Source of the DNA: Actinomycetota bacterium
GTDB taxonomy: Bacteria; Actinomycetota; Actinomycetes; Nanopelagicales; Nanopelagicaceae
Direction of reading: 5' to 3'
Assembly: GCA_009698045.1 (NCBI GenBank)
Contig: WLRE01000090.1
Coordinates: forward strand, 1 to 5,132
Length of the DNA: 5,132 nt
Positions 1 through 5,132 of the stretch are shown here, one piece after another. Both the position numbers and the translations under genes were made by a program. Below the pieces are notes generated by a model, which saw only the letters and a program-made list of their open reading frames with translations, was not told the DNA's origin and ran no database searches. The stretch's first letter is position 1. Every line of letters begins with the position of its first letter.

Positions 1-805
1 CATAGGAGATGATTTCAGATCCCCAGCCACCAGACCACGGAGATTCTTCAACAACAACTAAGCGGCCAGTCTTTTTGACTGATGCGAGAACGGTTTCACG
101 ATCCCAAGGAACAAGGGTTGCAAGATCAATGAGTTCTGCAGATATTCCTGATTCCTTAATTGCATCACGTGCAACATTGACCATGTTACCGAGCGAGACA
201 ACCGTGATATCGGTTCCTGCTTGAAGAACACGGGCTTTGCCGAGTTCCATCTTAAGTGAGGTATCTACTTCACCGCGCTCTGCATAGAGAATGCGTGGCT
301 CAAGAAACATTACTGGGTTGTTATCTCGTATTGATGCACGAAGTAATGAGTAAGCAGATTGAGCATCGCAAGGTTGTACGACCTTTAGACCAGGTGTAGC
401 AGCTACCCAGTTTTCAAGCGTCTGTGAGTGTTGGCTACCGAAACCTAAGCCGGATCCACATGATGCGCGGACAACCATAGGAACGGAATACTCGCCCTTG
501 GAGAGGTAATGCATCTTCGCGCCTTCGGTTACGAGTGCATCGAGTGCAACACCAAGAAATTCCATAAACATAATTTCAATAACTGGGCGCATGCCCATCA
601 TTGCTGCGCCAACTGCTGCGCCAGTGAAACCCATTTCAGAGATTGGTGTATCGCGGACACGAATCGGACCATACGTGTCGAGCAGACCTTCAGAGGTCTT
701 GAATGGACCTTCGGCGGCGGCTACATCTTCTCCGAAGAAAATGACTGATTCGTCAGCTGCCATCTCGTCGGTGAGTGCGGCAACTATCGCCTGCCTAAAT
801 CTCAT
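1..805 (-). CDS. 2-oxoacid dehydrogenase E1 component, beta subunit (partial, C-terminus beyond left edge)
   Basis: This is the thiamine-diphosphate (ThDP) binding beta chain of an alpha2beta2 E1 enzyme. It works with an E1 alpha chain and a lipoyl E2 to decarboxylate a 2-oxoacid (pyruvate, branched-chain oxoacid) or acetoin in the cytoplasm. About 268 residues read open to the left edge; the family is usually about 325-340, so some 60 C-terminal residues are missing. Visible marks, numbered from the ATG at 805: RFRQAI near the N-terminus, GEDV (25-28), PISEMGF with E57, the expected ThDP-activating glutamate, GFGSQHSQTLENW with H126, PGLKVVQP, the GEV segment, and LATLVPWD followed by VVVEES. 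An in-frame GTG three codons upstream (814) is an alternative start; neither start has a clear Shine-Dalgarno. The gene faces the CoA-transferase divergently, so E1 alpha does not precede it as it does in common alpha-beta operons. Substrate cannot be assigned. Family call is firm. Confidence 0.93.
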   Translation of the reverse strand, partial: MRFRQAIVAALTDEMAADESVIFFGEDVAAAEGPFKTSEGLLDTYGPIRVRDTPISEMGFTGAAVGAAMMGMRPVIEIMFMEFLGVALDALVTEGAKMHYLSKGEYSVPMVVRASCGSGLGFGSQHSQTLENWVAATPGLKVVQPCDAQSAYSLLRASIRDNNPVMFLEPRILYAERGEVDTSLKMELGKARVLQAGTDITVVSLGNMVNVARDAIKESGISAELIDLATLVPWDRETVLASVKKTGRLVVVEESPWSGGWGSEIISY

Positions 806-883
806 TGCGCTCACGAGCTCTCGATTCTCTCTTGTTGGCTGTTGGCCAAAACGTGCCTAAAACCACTACTGGAAACGATTGCT

Positions 884-912
884 AGATTACTTTAGGGGTA
901 TCGGTTAGTCAA
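884..912 (-). promoter_or_regulatory. Candidate promoter for the E1 beta gene
   Basis: On the minus strand TTGACT (912-907) matches five of six bases of a -35 box. After a 17-nt spacer comes TAATCT (889-884), which fits the loose TAnnnT -10 pattern. Transcription would start near 877, leaving a leader of roughly 70 nt before the E1 beta start. The motif quality and spacing are seen directly; promoter activity is inferred. Confidence 0.5.
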
Positions 913-921
913 CAAATAGCA

Positions 922-927
922 GATAAT
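922..927 (+). promoter_or_regulatory. Candidate -10 box giving a leaderless CoA-transferase mRNA
   Basis: GATAAT matches five of six bases of the TATAAT consensus and is followed by only five bases before the ATG at 933. The expected transcription start therefore falls on or next to the start codon. No Shine-Dalgarno precedes this ATG (the upstream bases are ATCAACC), which agrees with a leaderless transcript, a common mode in Actinobacteria. No good -35 box stands 16-18 nt upstream; the region around 905-912 is shared with the -35 of the opposite gene. Confidence 0.5.
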
Positions 928-932
928 CAACC

Positions 933-2042
933 ATGGCAATTAAGCCCCTTGAAGGGTTAAAAGTATTGGATGCCACATCCAATATCGCTGGCCCCTATGG
1001 TGGGTCAATCCTGGCCGATTTAGGGGCTGAAGTAATCAAGATTGAAGTCCCATCCGGTGATCCATCGCGTTCAATGGCCCCAATTGATGGTGATAAATCC
1101 GCATACTTTAACGTTGTTAATCGAAATAAATTAGTAGCCGAGATAAACCTAAAAAGTGAATCTGGCATGGCCGAACTTCATTCACTTCTTGCCACTGCCG
1201 ATGTGTTCTTAACTAATTTTCTCCCTGATCGACTAAAGGCACTGAACTTAACGCCTGTTGATTTAATGAGTAAACATCCGCAATTAATCTTTGGAAATCT
1301 CACTTCATATGGTGCAACCGGAGCTGACGCGTCAATGCCTGGATATGACGCAACCGTTCAAGCCCGCACTGGCATTATGCATGTGACTGGTGAACCTAAT
1401 GGACAACCTGTTCGTGCAGGAGTCTCGGTCCTAGATATCGGTGCCGGCACTTGGCTTGCATTGGGAATTCTGGCTGCGGTTATCGAGCGAGGTAAAACTG
1501 GCAAAGGCTCGCTTGTCGAAACATCGCTTTATGAAACCGGAATTTCCTGGGTCAGCTATCACTTGGCCGCATATCAAATCTCGGGTCAACCATCTGTTCG
1601 TTCTGGAGCGGGACATCCAACTTTTGCTCCATATGGAATCTTTAAGACTTCTGATGGAAATATCTGCATCGGCGTAGGTAGTGACGGTGTCTTCGCTAAA
1701 TTGTGTACTCAAATCAACCGAGCAGAATTAATTACCGACCCTCTTTATGCTACAAATGTAAATCGAGTAGCTAATCGAGATTCGCTCCACACAGAAATCG
1801 AGTCTGCGCTAGCAGGCGATTCAGCGAAGTACTGGGCACAGAACCTTGGCGCACATGGGGTACCTGCTGATCTTGTTGTTCCACCTGAAGCTCTTTTTAA
1901 TGATGAGCAGGCAAAAGAGGTGGGAATGCTGCTACCTAATCCAGATCAAGAATCTGCGGTGAAATGGATTCCAGGTTTACCGATAAAAATAAATGGAGTG
2001 CGCCCCGAGATTTATCGAAGCGCACCCCATAAGAGCAATTAA
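933..2042 (+). CDS. Family III CoA-transferase (CaiB/BaiF type)
   Basis: This cytoplasmic enzyme moves CoA from an acyl-CoA donor to a carboxylic acid through an aspartyl-CoA-type intermediate; the family includes formyl-CoA:oxalate, carnitine and succinyl-CoA-dependent transferases. At 369 residues it is slightly shorter than many members (about 380-430) but looks complete. The N-terminus has the hallmark PLEGLKVLDAT, AGPYGG and LADLGAEVIKIEVP with SGDPSR (about 5-46). The middle holds FGNLTSYGATG and PGYDATVQARTG. D168 in SVLDIGAG aligns with the catalytic aspartate of formyl-CoA transferase and is followed by ILAAVIERGKTGKG and the ETSLYE segment. The C-terminal part has APYGIFKTSDGNICIGVG and the HGVPADLV region. 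The ATG at 933 opens the conserved N-terminus and has no Shine-Dalgarno. The stop abuts the stop of the convergent dehydratase. Substrate is unknown; CoA activation of an acid made by the neighbours is a reasonable guess. Confidence 0.95.
   Translation: MAIKPLEGLKVLDATSNIAGPYGGSILADLGAEVIKIEVPSGDPSRSMAPIDGDKSAYFNVVNRNKLVAEINLKSESGMAELHSLLATADVFLTNFLPDRLKALNLTPVDLMSKHPQLIFGNLTSYGATGADASMPGYDATVQARTGIMHVTGEPNGQPVRAGVSVLDIGAGTWLALGILAAVIERGKTGKGSLVETSLYETGISWVSYHLAAYQISGQPSVRSGAGHPTFAPYGIFKTSDGNICIGVGSDGVFAKLCTQINRAELITDPLYATNVNRVANRDSLHTEIESALAGDSAKYWAQNLGAHGVPADLVVPPEALFNDEQAKEVGMLLPNPDQESAVKWIPGLPIKINGVRPEIYRSAPHKSN
1983..2030 (-). terminator. Rho-independent terminator of the dehydratase gene, inside the CoA-transferase 3' end
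   Basis: GTGCGC (1998-2003) pairs with GCGCAC (2020-2025). After one A/C mismatch, four more pairs form (1993-1996 with 2027-2030), and a small inner CGA/TCG helix closes the loop (2006-2008 with 2015-2017). Read on the minus strand, the stem begins 13 bases after the dehydratase stop and runs straight into TTTATTTTTAT (1993-1983), a T-rich tract. On the plus strand the following bases are not T-rich enough, so the terminator is best assigned to the minus-strand gene. All of it lies within codons of the CoA-transferase C-terminus. Confidence 0.7.
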
Positions 2043-3170
2043 TTATTTCTGACGATACTTATTAACCACATCCTCGTTGATTTCAATGCCTAGCCCTGGC
2101 TTGCCTAATGGTGGATATACCCAGCCATCTTTATGAGTCAAAGGCGTTGTAACCAGGTCATTTTGCATGGGATTTGGCAGTGGCTTGAATTCAAAGAGTT
2201 TGAAGGCCAAGCTACTAAAGCTAACCGCAATGCTGGCAGCAGAAACAATTGCAGATGACCAGGCATGTGCATTTGCTTGTCGTTTTGCTGATTCCACTCG
2301 CGAAACAATTTTGGTAAATCCGGTGACACCTTCTACGCGACCAGGATCGATGCCAAATACATCGCATGTACCAGTGGCAAGAATTGCTTCATAGCCGGCG
2401 ATATTCCATTCGCGCTCTCCATATGCAATGAGAGTTTTAGTCTTATCGCGAAGTGTTCGGTAACCCTCAGGATCCCAAGCGCCAAGTGGTTCTTCAATCC
2501 AATCAATGTTGTATTCATCAAATGCTTGAACGCGCTTTACCGCGGTCGCAACATCCCACTTAATTGCATAGCCAAGATCAATCATCAATTTCTTATCGGG
2601 GCCGATGGCTTCGCGCATCTGTTTTACATATTCAACGTCGCGATCGTGTTCGTATCCAAGATTGGCGTTACCGCGCTTGCCAAAACCAACTTTCATTCCT
2701 TGAACGCCTGTAGCCATCCATCCTTTAGCTTGTTCAGCCATTGCTGGAATAGATGAATCGTGAGCATGGCCAGATGCAATTGCTGGGAGTTTTTCGTGAA
2801 CCGGTCCACCAAGTAATTCGAGCAAACTTGTATTTAGGGCTTTACCCTTGAGATCCCAAAGTGCGATATCAATTGCAGAAAGTGCATACGCTGCTAAGCC
2901 GCCGCGATAGCCATACCACCAATATCGTTCACGAATTGAATTCCAGATTGCATGGTTATCGATTGGAGACTTCCCAATCACAAACTCTGCGAGTCCATCA
3001 ATGAGTGCTGCGACTGCAAAGTTCGCCTCTTTAAATTGTGTAATGGATTCTCCCCAGCCGACTAGGCCGTCGTCAGTCGTAATCTTGACTAGGCACAGAT
3101 AGCGCTCGGCATTAAAGTCATTTGGCTCGGGATAGGCGACGGGAATCGGTTCAACTTTTACAATTTTCAC
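2043..3170 (-). CDS. Enolase-superfamily enzyme, mandelate racemase/muconate lactonizing group; probable acid-sugar dehydratase
   Basis: Members of this family abstract a proton alpha to a carboxylate, with Mg2+ stabilising the enolate; most in sugar-acid clusters are dehydratases making 2-keto-3-deoxy acids. The protein has 375 residues, a normal full length. The N-terminal capping domain (about 1-125) has GWGES and an aromatic YWWYGYRGG stretch (83-91). The family signature AIDIALWDLKGK follows at 99-110. In the barrel are K160, in KVG rather than the usual KxK, metal ligands D198 (MIDLGY), the WIEEP glutamates (226/227) and E252 (YGERE), and the likely base pair D275 (GIDPGR) and H302 (NAHAW). 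The D/H pair favours proton handling on the His face, as in sugar-acid dehydratases. The start is GTG: AAGGAG stands 10 nt upstream, and the conserved KIVKVEPIPV begins at once. It is divergent from the lactonase-like amidohydrolase. Substrate is unknown; a cycloisomerase or racemase is possible. Confidence 0.93.
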   Translation of the reverse strand: MKIVKVEPIPVAYPEPNDFNAERYLCLVKITTDDGLVGWGESITQFKEANFAVAALIDGLAEFVIGKSPIDNHAIWNSIRERYWWYGYRGGLAAYALSAIDIALWDLKGKALNTSLLELLGGPVHEKLPAIASGHAHDSSIPAMAEQAKGWMATGVQGMKVGFGKRGNANLGYEHDRDVEYVKQMREAIGPDKKLMIDLGYAIKWDVATAVKRVQAFDEYNIDWIEEPLGAWDPEGYRTLRDKTKTLIAYGEREWNIAGYEAILATGTCDVFGIDPGRVEGVTGFTKIVSRVESAKRQANAHAWSSAIVSAASIAVSFSSLAFKLFEFKPLPNPMQNDLVTTPLTHKDGWVYPPLGKPGLGIEINEDVVNKYRQK

Positions 3171-3180
3171 AAAAAAAGCG

Positions 3181-3186
3181 CTCCTT
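3181..3186 (-). promoter_or_regulatory. Ribosome binding site fixing the GTG start of the dehydratase
   Basis: AAGGAG on the minus strand lies 10 nt upstream of the GTG at 3170. The spacer contains an unbroken run of seven T (plus strand A at 3171-3177). No in-frame ATG gives the conserved N-terminus, so this site supports the GTG start. Confidence 0.7.
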
Positions 3187-3251
3187 AGCTCTATTCCTGA
3201 CTCACGATTGGTACTAACTTACTCCTAGGCAAAGATTTATTAAAGAGAACC

Positions 3252-3255
3252 GGAG
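3252..3255 (+). promoter_or_regulatory. Ribosome binding site of the amidohydrolase gene
   Basis: GGAG sits six bases before the ATG at 3262, a good distance. It supports this start, which also places the HxH metal motif at residues 11-13, as usual for the family. Confidence 0.65.
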
Positions 3256-3261
3256 ACAAAA

Positions 3262-4146
3262 ATGTCTAACCTCATCCCAATAATTGATACCCATATGCAT
3301 TTGTGGGACACCAAGCACCCAGAATTAAAGTGGGTCTGGCTCGATAAAGATGCAATGCACCCCATCCTTGGCAATATCGATGCAATTAAGTCAGTTGGGT
3401 ATGTTCTCAATGATTTATGGGCAGAAGCTCGCTTCTCTGGTATCTCTGGCTTTGTTCATGTTCAAGCCGCAATTGGATCTCCTGATCCGGTAACCGAGAC
3501 AGTCTGGCTGACTGAGATGGCTAAGACCGCCCCAGTCCCAATGCGCATTATTGGTGATTCACCATTAGGAGCAGATGGTGCGATTGCTCAACTTCAACGC
3601 CACCAAGAATCCCCCCTCTTCGTTGGAATTCGTGATTTCAATGCAGAAGTAATGTTTGCAAAGAAGGAGATTTCTCCGGCTTATGAGAAATCCTTGGAGT
3701 ACATGGCGAAAGAAGGTCTGGTCTTCGACCTTGACTGCGAATGGCAGAACATGGACGAAGCAATCAAATTGGCTCATCGTCATCCAAACCTTCCGATTGT
3801 TCTTGAACATATTGGTTTTCCTCGCAAGCGTGATGACGAGTACTTCAATAACTGGAAGTCAGCTATTGGCCGCTTAGCACAGTGCGATAACGTCACCATG
3901 AAAATTTCTGGAGTAGGAATGACGGACCCACAATTTACTCGCGAATCACTTCGCAAATGGGCCGAGTCTTCACTAGATGCCTTTGGTGCAGATCGCACAG
4001 TTCTCGGCTCAAACTGGCCGGTCGATCGTCTCTTTGTCTCTTATGCAACGATGATTGATTTCACTCGTGATTACATCTCCAAGCTCTCACCATCCGAGCA
4101 AGAGAAGGTCTGCAATAAGAACGCTGCTCGCCTATATAAGTTTTAG
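3262..4146 (+). CDS. Amidohydrolase family 2 protein (COG3618-like), probable lactonase
   Basis: This is a TIM-barrel, metal-dependent hydrolase of the amidohydrolase-2 group. The group holds sugar lactonases (fucono- and rhamnono-lactonase), galactarolactone isomerase and 2-pyrone-4,6-dicarboxylate lactonase. It has 294 residues, typical full length, no signal peptide, and is likely cytoplasmic. Visible in order: IDTHMHLWD with H11 and H13; GFVHVQAAIGSPDP (63-76); FVGIRDFN (120-127); FDLDCEWQ (155-162); LPIVLEHIGFP with H183; VTMKISGVGM (211-220); GSNWPVDRL (249-257); and a closing NAARLYKF. The usual GSDWP aspartate position is N251, a substitution I believe also occurs in this group, with D255 close behind. 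Start choice rests on a GGAG six bases upstream. It is divergent from an enolase-superfamily dehydratase, and that pairing favours a lactonase making the dehydratase's acid substrate. Its 3' end overlaps the convergent P450 by 4 nt. A decarboxylase of the same fold is the main alternative. Confidence 0.92.
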   Translation: MSNLIPIIDTHMHLWDTKHPELKWVWLDKDAMHPILGNIDAIKSVGYVLNDLWAEARFSGISGFVHVQAAIGSPDPVTETVWLTEMAKTAPVPMRIIGDSPLGADGAIAQLQRHQESPLFVGIRDFNAEVMFAKKEISPAYEKSLEYMAKEGLVFDLDCEWQNMDEAIKLAHRHPNLPIVLEHIGFPRKRDDEYFNNWKSAIGRLAQCDNVTMKISGVGMTDPQFTRESLRKWAESSLDAFGADRTVLGSNWPVDRLFVSYATMIDFTRDYISKLSPSEQEKVCNKNAARLYKF

Positions 4147-5132
4147 GAATTAACCACCTGAAGCTGTAATGGCTTACGCACAGCAAAGAGTTGTGGGTAG
4201 TCAATCTCTTCTTGTGTGACCCGCAGATTTGGTGCGCGCTCCAACAGAACTTCTAAGAGCGTCTTAGTTTCTAAGCGCGCTAATGGCGCACCAATACAGA
4301 AGTGAATTCCATGGCCAAAACTGGAGTGACCTAAATCTTCGCGATCGACTAAGAATGAATTGGCATCCTTATATCTAGCCGGGTCGCGGTTTGCTGCGCC
4401 AATAATGAAGTGGCAGTAGTCGCCCTTCTTAATACGTTGACCACCGATTTCTAAATCAACTGAGGCTACTCGAGATTGTTTGAGGATAGAGGAGTCATAA
4501 CGAAGTGCCTCCTCTACCGCTGCTTCAACTTTGGTGCGGTCAGCGAGTAACTTCTTCTTCTCTTCTGGATTGTTATGAAGAGCAATCAGTAAATTGCCAA
4601 TCAAACCCTCAGTCGTTTCAAATCCTGCGAAGAAAAGTTGAATGGTGAGAGCAGCTAGCTCTTCATCAGTGAGGTGGTCTTCACTCTTATCCATATTTGC
4701 TAATTTAGAGAGCAAGTTCTCTCCTGGGTTACGTCGTAAATCATCGAATAGTGTGAACAAATAGGTCTCGGCCTCAATGGAAGCATCATTTGCCTCCTTC
4801 GCCGCTTGGTACCCGACCTGCGCTGAAGCGCTAAATCCTGCATGTTTATCAGACCAGCGGCGTACATCGCTCTGCCGTTCTTCTGGGATTCCCAATAATT
4901 CACAGATAACAATGGCGGGCAATCTAAATGAAAGTTCCGATACTAGATCGAATTCTTTTTTAGTAAGTGCTTTAGTTACTAAGTCATCGACAATGCTCTC
5001 GAGTTTCGGAGTGAATGCTGCGATGCTGCGAGGCGTGAACGATTTATTTACTAGCTTGCGTAAACGGGTGTGGCTAGGTGGATCTTGAAAGACAATCCAG
5101 TTATTTAGGGTTGAGATTATCTTGCTGAATTC
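4143..5132 (-). CDS. Cytochrome P450 (partial, N-terminus beyond right edge)
   Basis: This is a soluble bacterial heme-thiolate monooxygenase that would insert oxygen into a small organic substrate using electrons from a ferredoxin or similar partner. The frame stays open for 329 residues from the right edge to the TAA at 4145-4143; bacterial P450s are usually about 400, so roughly 70-80 N-terminal residues are missing. In fragment numbering: DPPSHTRLRKLV and FTPRSIAAF (C-helix region, about 17-40); I-helix AGFETT (169-174), the oxygen-activation motif; ExxR as E208-A-L-R211; AANRDP (246-251); and the heme loop FGHGIHFCIG with ligand C279, then APLARLE. No membrane anchor is visible. A TTG at 4922 can look like a start but is an internal leucine, since conserved P450 sequence continues upstream. 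No redox partner is in view. Substrate cannot be read from sequence. Confidence 0.96.
   Translation of the reverse strand, partial: EFSKIISTLNNWIVFQDPPSHTRLRKLVNKSFTPRSIAAFTPKLESIVDDLVTKALTKKEFDLVSELSFRLPAIVICELLGIPEERQSDVRRWSDKHAGFSASAQVGYQAAKEANDASIEAETYLFTLFDDLRRNPGENLLSKLANMDKSEDHLTDEELAALTIQLFFAGFETTEGLIGNLLIALHNNPEEKKKLLADRTKVEAAVEEALRYDSSILKQSRVASVDLEIGGQRIKKGDYCHFIIGAANRDPARYKDANSFLVDREDLGHSSFGHGIHFCIGAPLARLETKTLLEVLLERAPNLRVTQEEIDYPQLFAVRKPLQLQVVNS

Larger units (their letters stand above)
3171..3261. promoter_or_regulatory. Divergent intergenic control region between dehydratase and amidohydrolase
   Basis: This 91-nt gap must hold the promoters of both flanking genes. It contains the two ribosome binding sites, a CCTAGG palindrome (3224-3229) and an AT-rich stretch (3231-3244) that could supply a -10 for the plus-strand gene. 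I could not fix a convincing -35/-10 pair on either strand. A shared operator for co-regulation is plausible from the layout, but no clear long inverted repeat is visible. Confidence 0.4.

Noticed and set aside
9..860. Plus-strand open frames (9-224, 509-748, 591-860) opposite E1 beta
   Set aside because: They lie antisense to a clearly conserved E1 beta frame, show no family motifs and have no convincing ribosome binding sites.
815..932. Riboswitch or small RNA in the 118-nt divergent gap
   Set aside because: No extended conserved fold or strong hairpin is visible; promoter elements explain the region well enough.
1431..1712. Minus-strand frame of about 93 codons inside the CoA-transferase, and similar antisense or shifted frames inside the dehydratase and amidohydrolase
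   Set aside because: Each is a shadow of a well-conserved coding frame and carries no recognisable domain.
4163..4174. Small hairpin GTAA-TGGC-TTAC just after the amidohydrolase stop
   Set aside because: Only four AT-rich pairs and no T tract follow, too weak for a terminator.
4143..4922. P450 as a complete short gene starting at 4922
   Set aside because: The codon at 4922 is TTG, and conserved P450 sequence (DPPSHTRLRKLV, FTPRSI) continues in frame to the right edge, so this is an internal leucine.
5127..5132. GAATTC (EcoRI site) exactly at the right edge
   Set aside because: It could hint at a clone end, but a single six-base site at a window boundary is easily chance, and the P450 frame runs through it normally.

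Overview
The window is one side of an accessory catabolic region from a compact bacterial genome of moderate to low GC. Five protein-coding genes fill almost all of it, and the only non-coding DNA is two short divergent gaps of about 120 and 90 nt. Three things suggest a streamlined actinobacterium, for example a planktonic acI/Nanopelagicales-like lineage. These are the tight packing, a TAnnnT-type -10 box placed so that one transcript would begin at its own ATG (leaderless), and the mix of GTG and ATG starts. This is an inference without database support. Other streamlined aquatic bacteria, such as the enolase-rich SAR202 Chloroflexi, remain possible.

Layout, left to right. (1) Minus strand, cut by the left edge: the beta subunit of a thiamine-diphosphate 2-oxoacid dehydrogenase E1 (pyruvate/acetoin/branched-chain type). 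(2) Plus strand: a complete family III (CaiB/BaiF) CoA-transferase. (3) Minus strand: a complete enolase-superfamily enzyme of the mandelate racemase/muconate lactonizing group, probably a sugar-acid or hydroxy-acid dehydratase. (4) Plus strand: a complete COG3618-type amidohydrolase of the kind that includes sugar lactonases. (5) Minus strand, cut by the right edge: a soluble bacterial cytochrome P450 that lacks only its N-terminal part.

The strands alternate strictly (-,+,-,+,-). Both divergent gaps therefore hold back-to-back promoters. Both convergent junctions have essentially no spacer: the stop codons abut at 2042/2043, and the ends overlap by 4 nt at 4143-4146. The dehydratase has a convincing Rho-independent terminator that lies inside the 3' coding end of the neighbouring CoA-transferase.

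The best-supported functional pairing is the divergent lactonase-like amidohydrolase with the enolase-superfamily dehydratase. Together they match the middle two steps (lactone to acid to 2-keto-3-deoxy acid) of non-phosphorylating sugar-acid breakdown. The CoA-transferase, the 2-oxoacid dehydrogenase subunit and the P450 could extend this into oxidation of a small cyclic or hydroxylated substrate to a CoA ester. That wider pathway is a hypothesis, because no dehydrogenase, aldolase, transporter, ferredoxin or regulator is visible in the window. I saw no RNA genes, mobile elements or CRISPR arrays.
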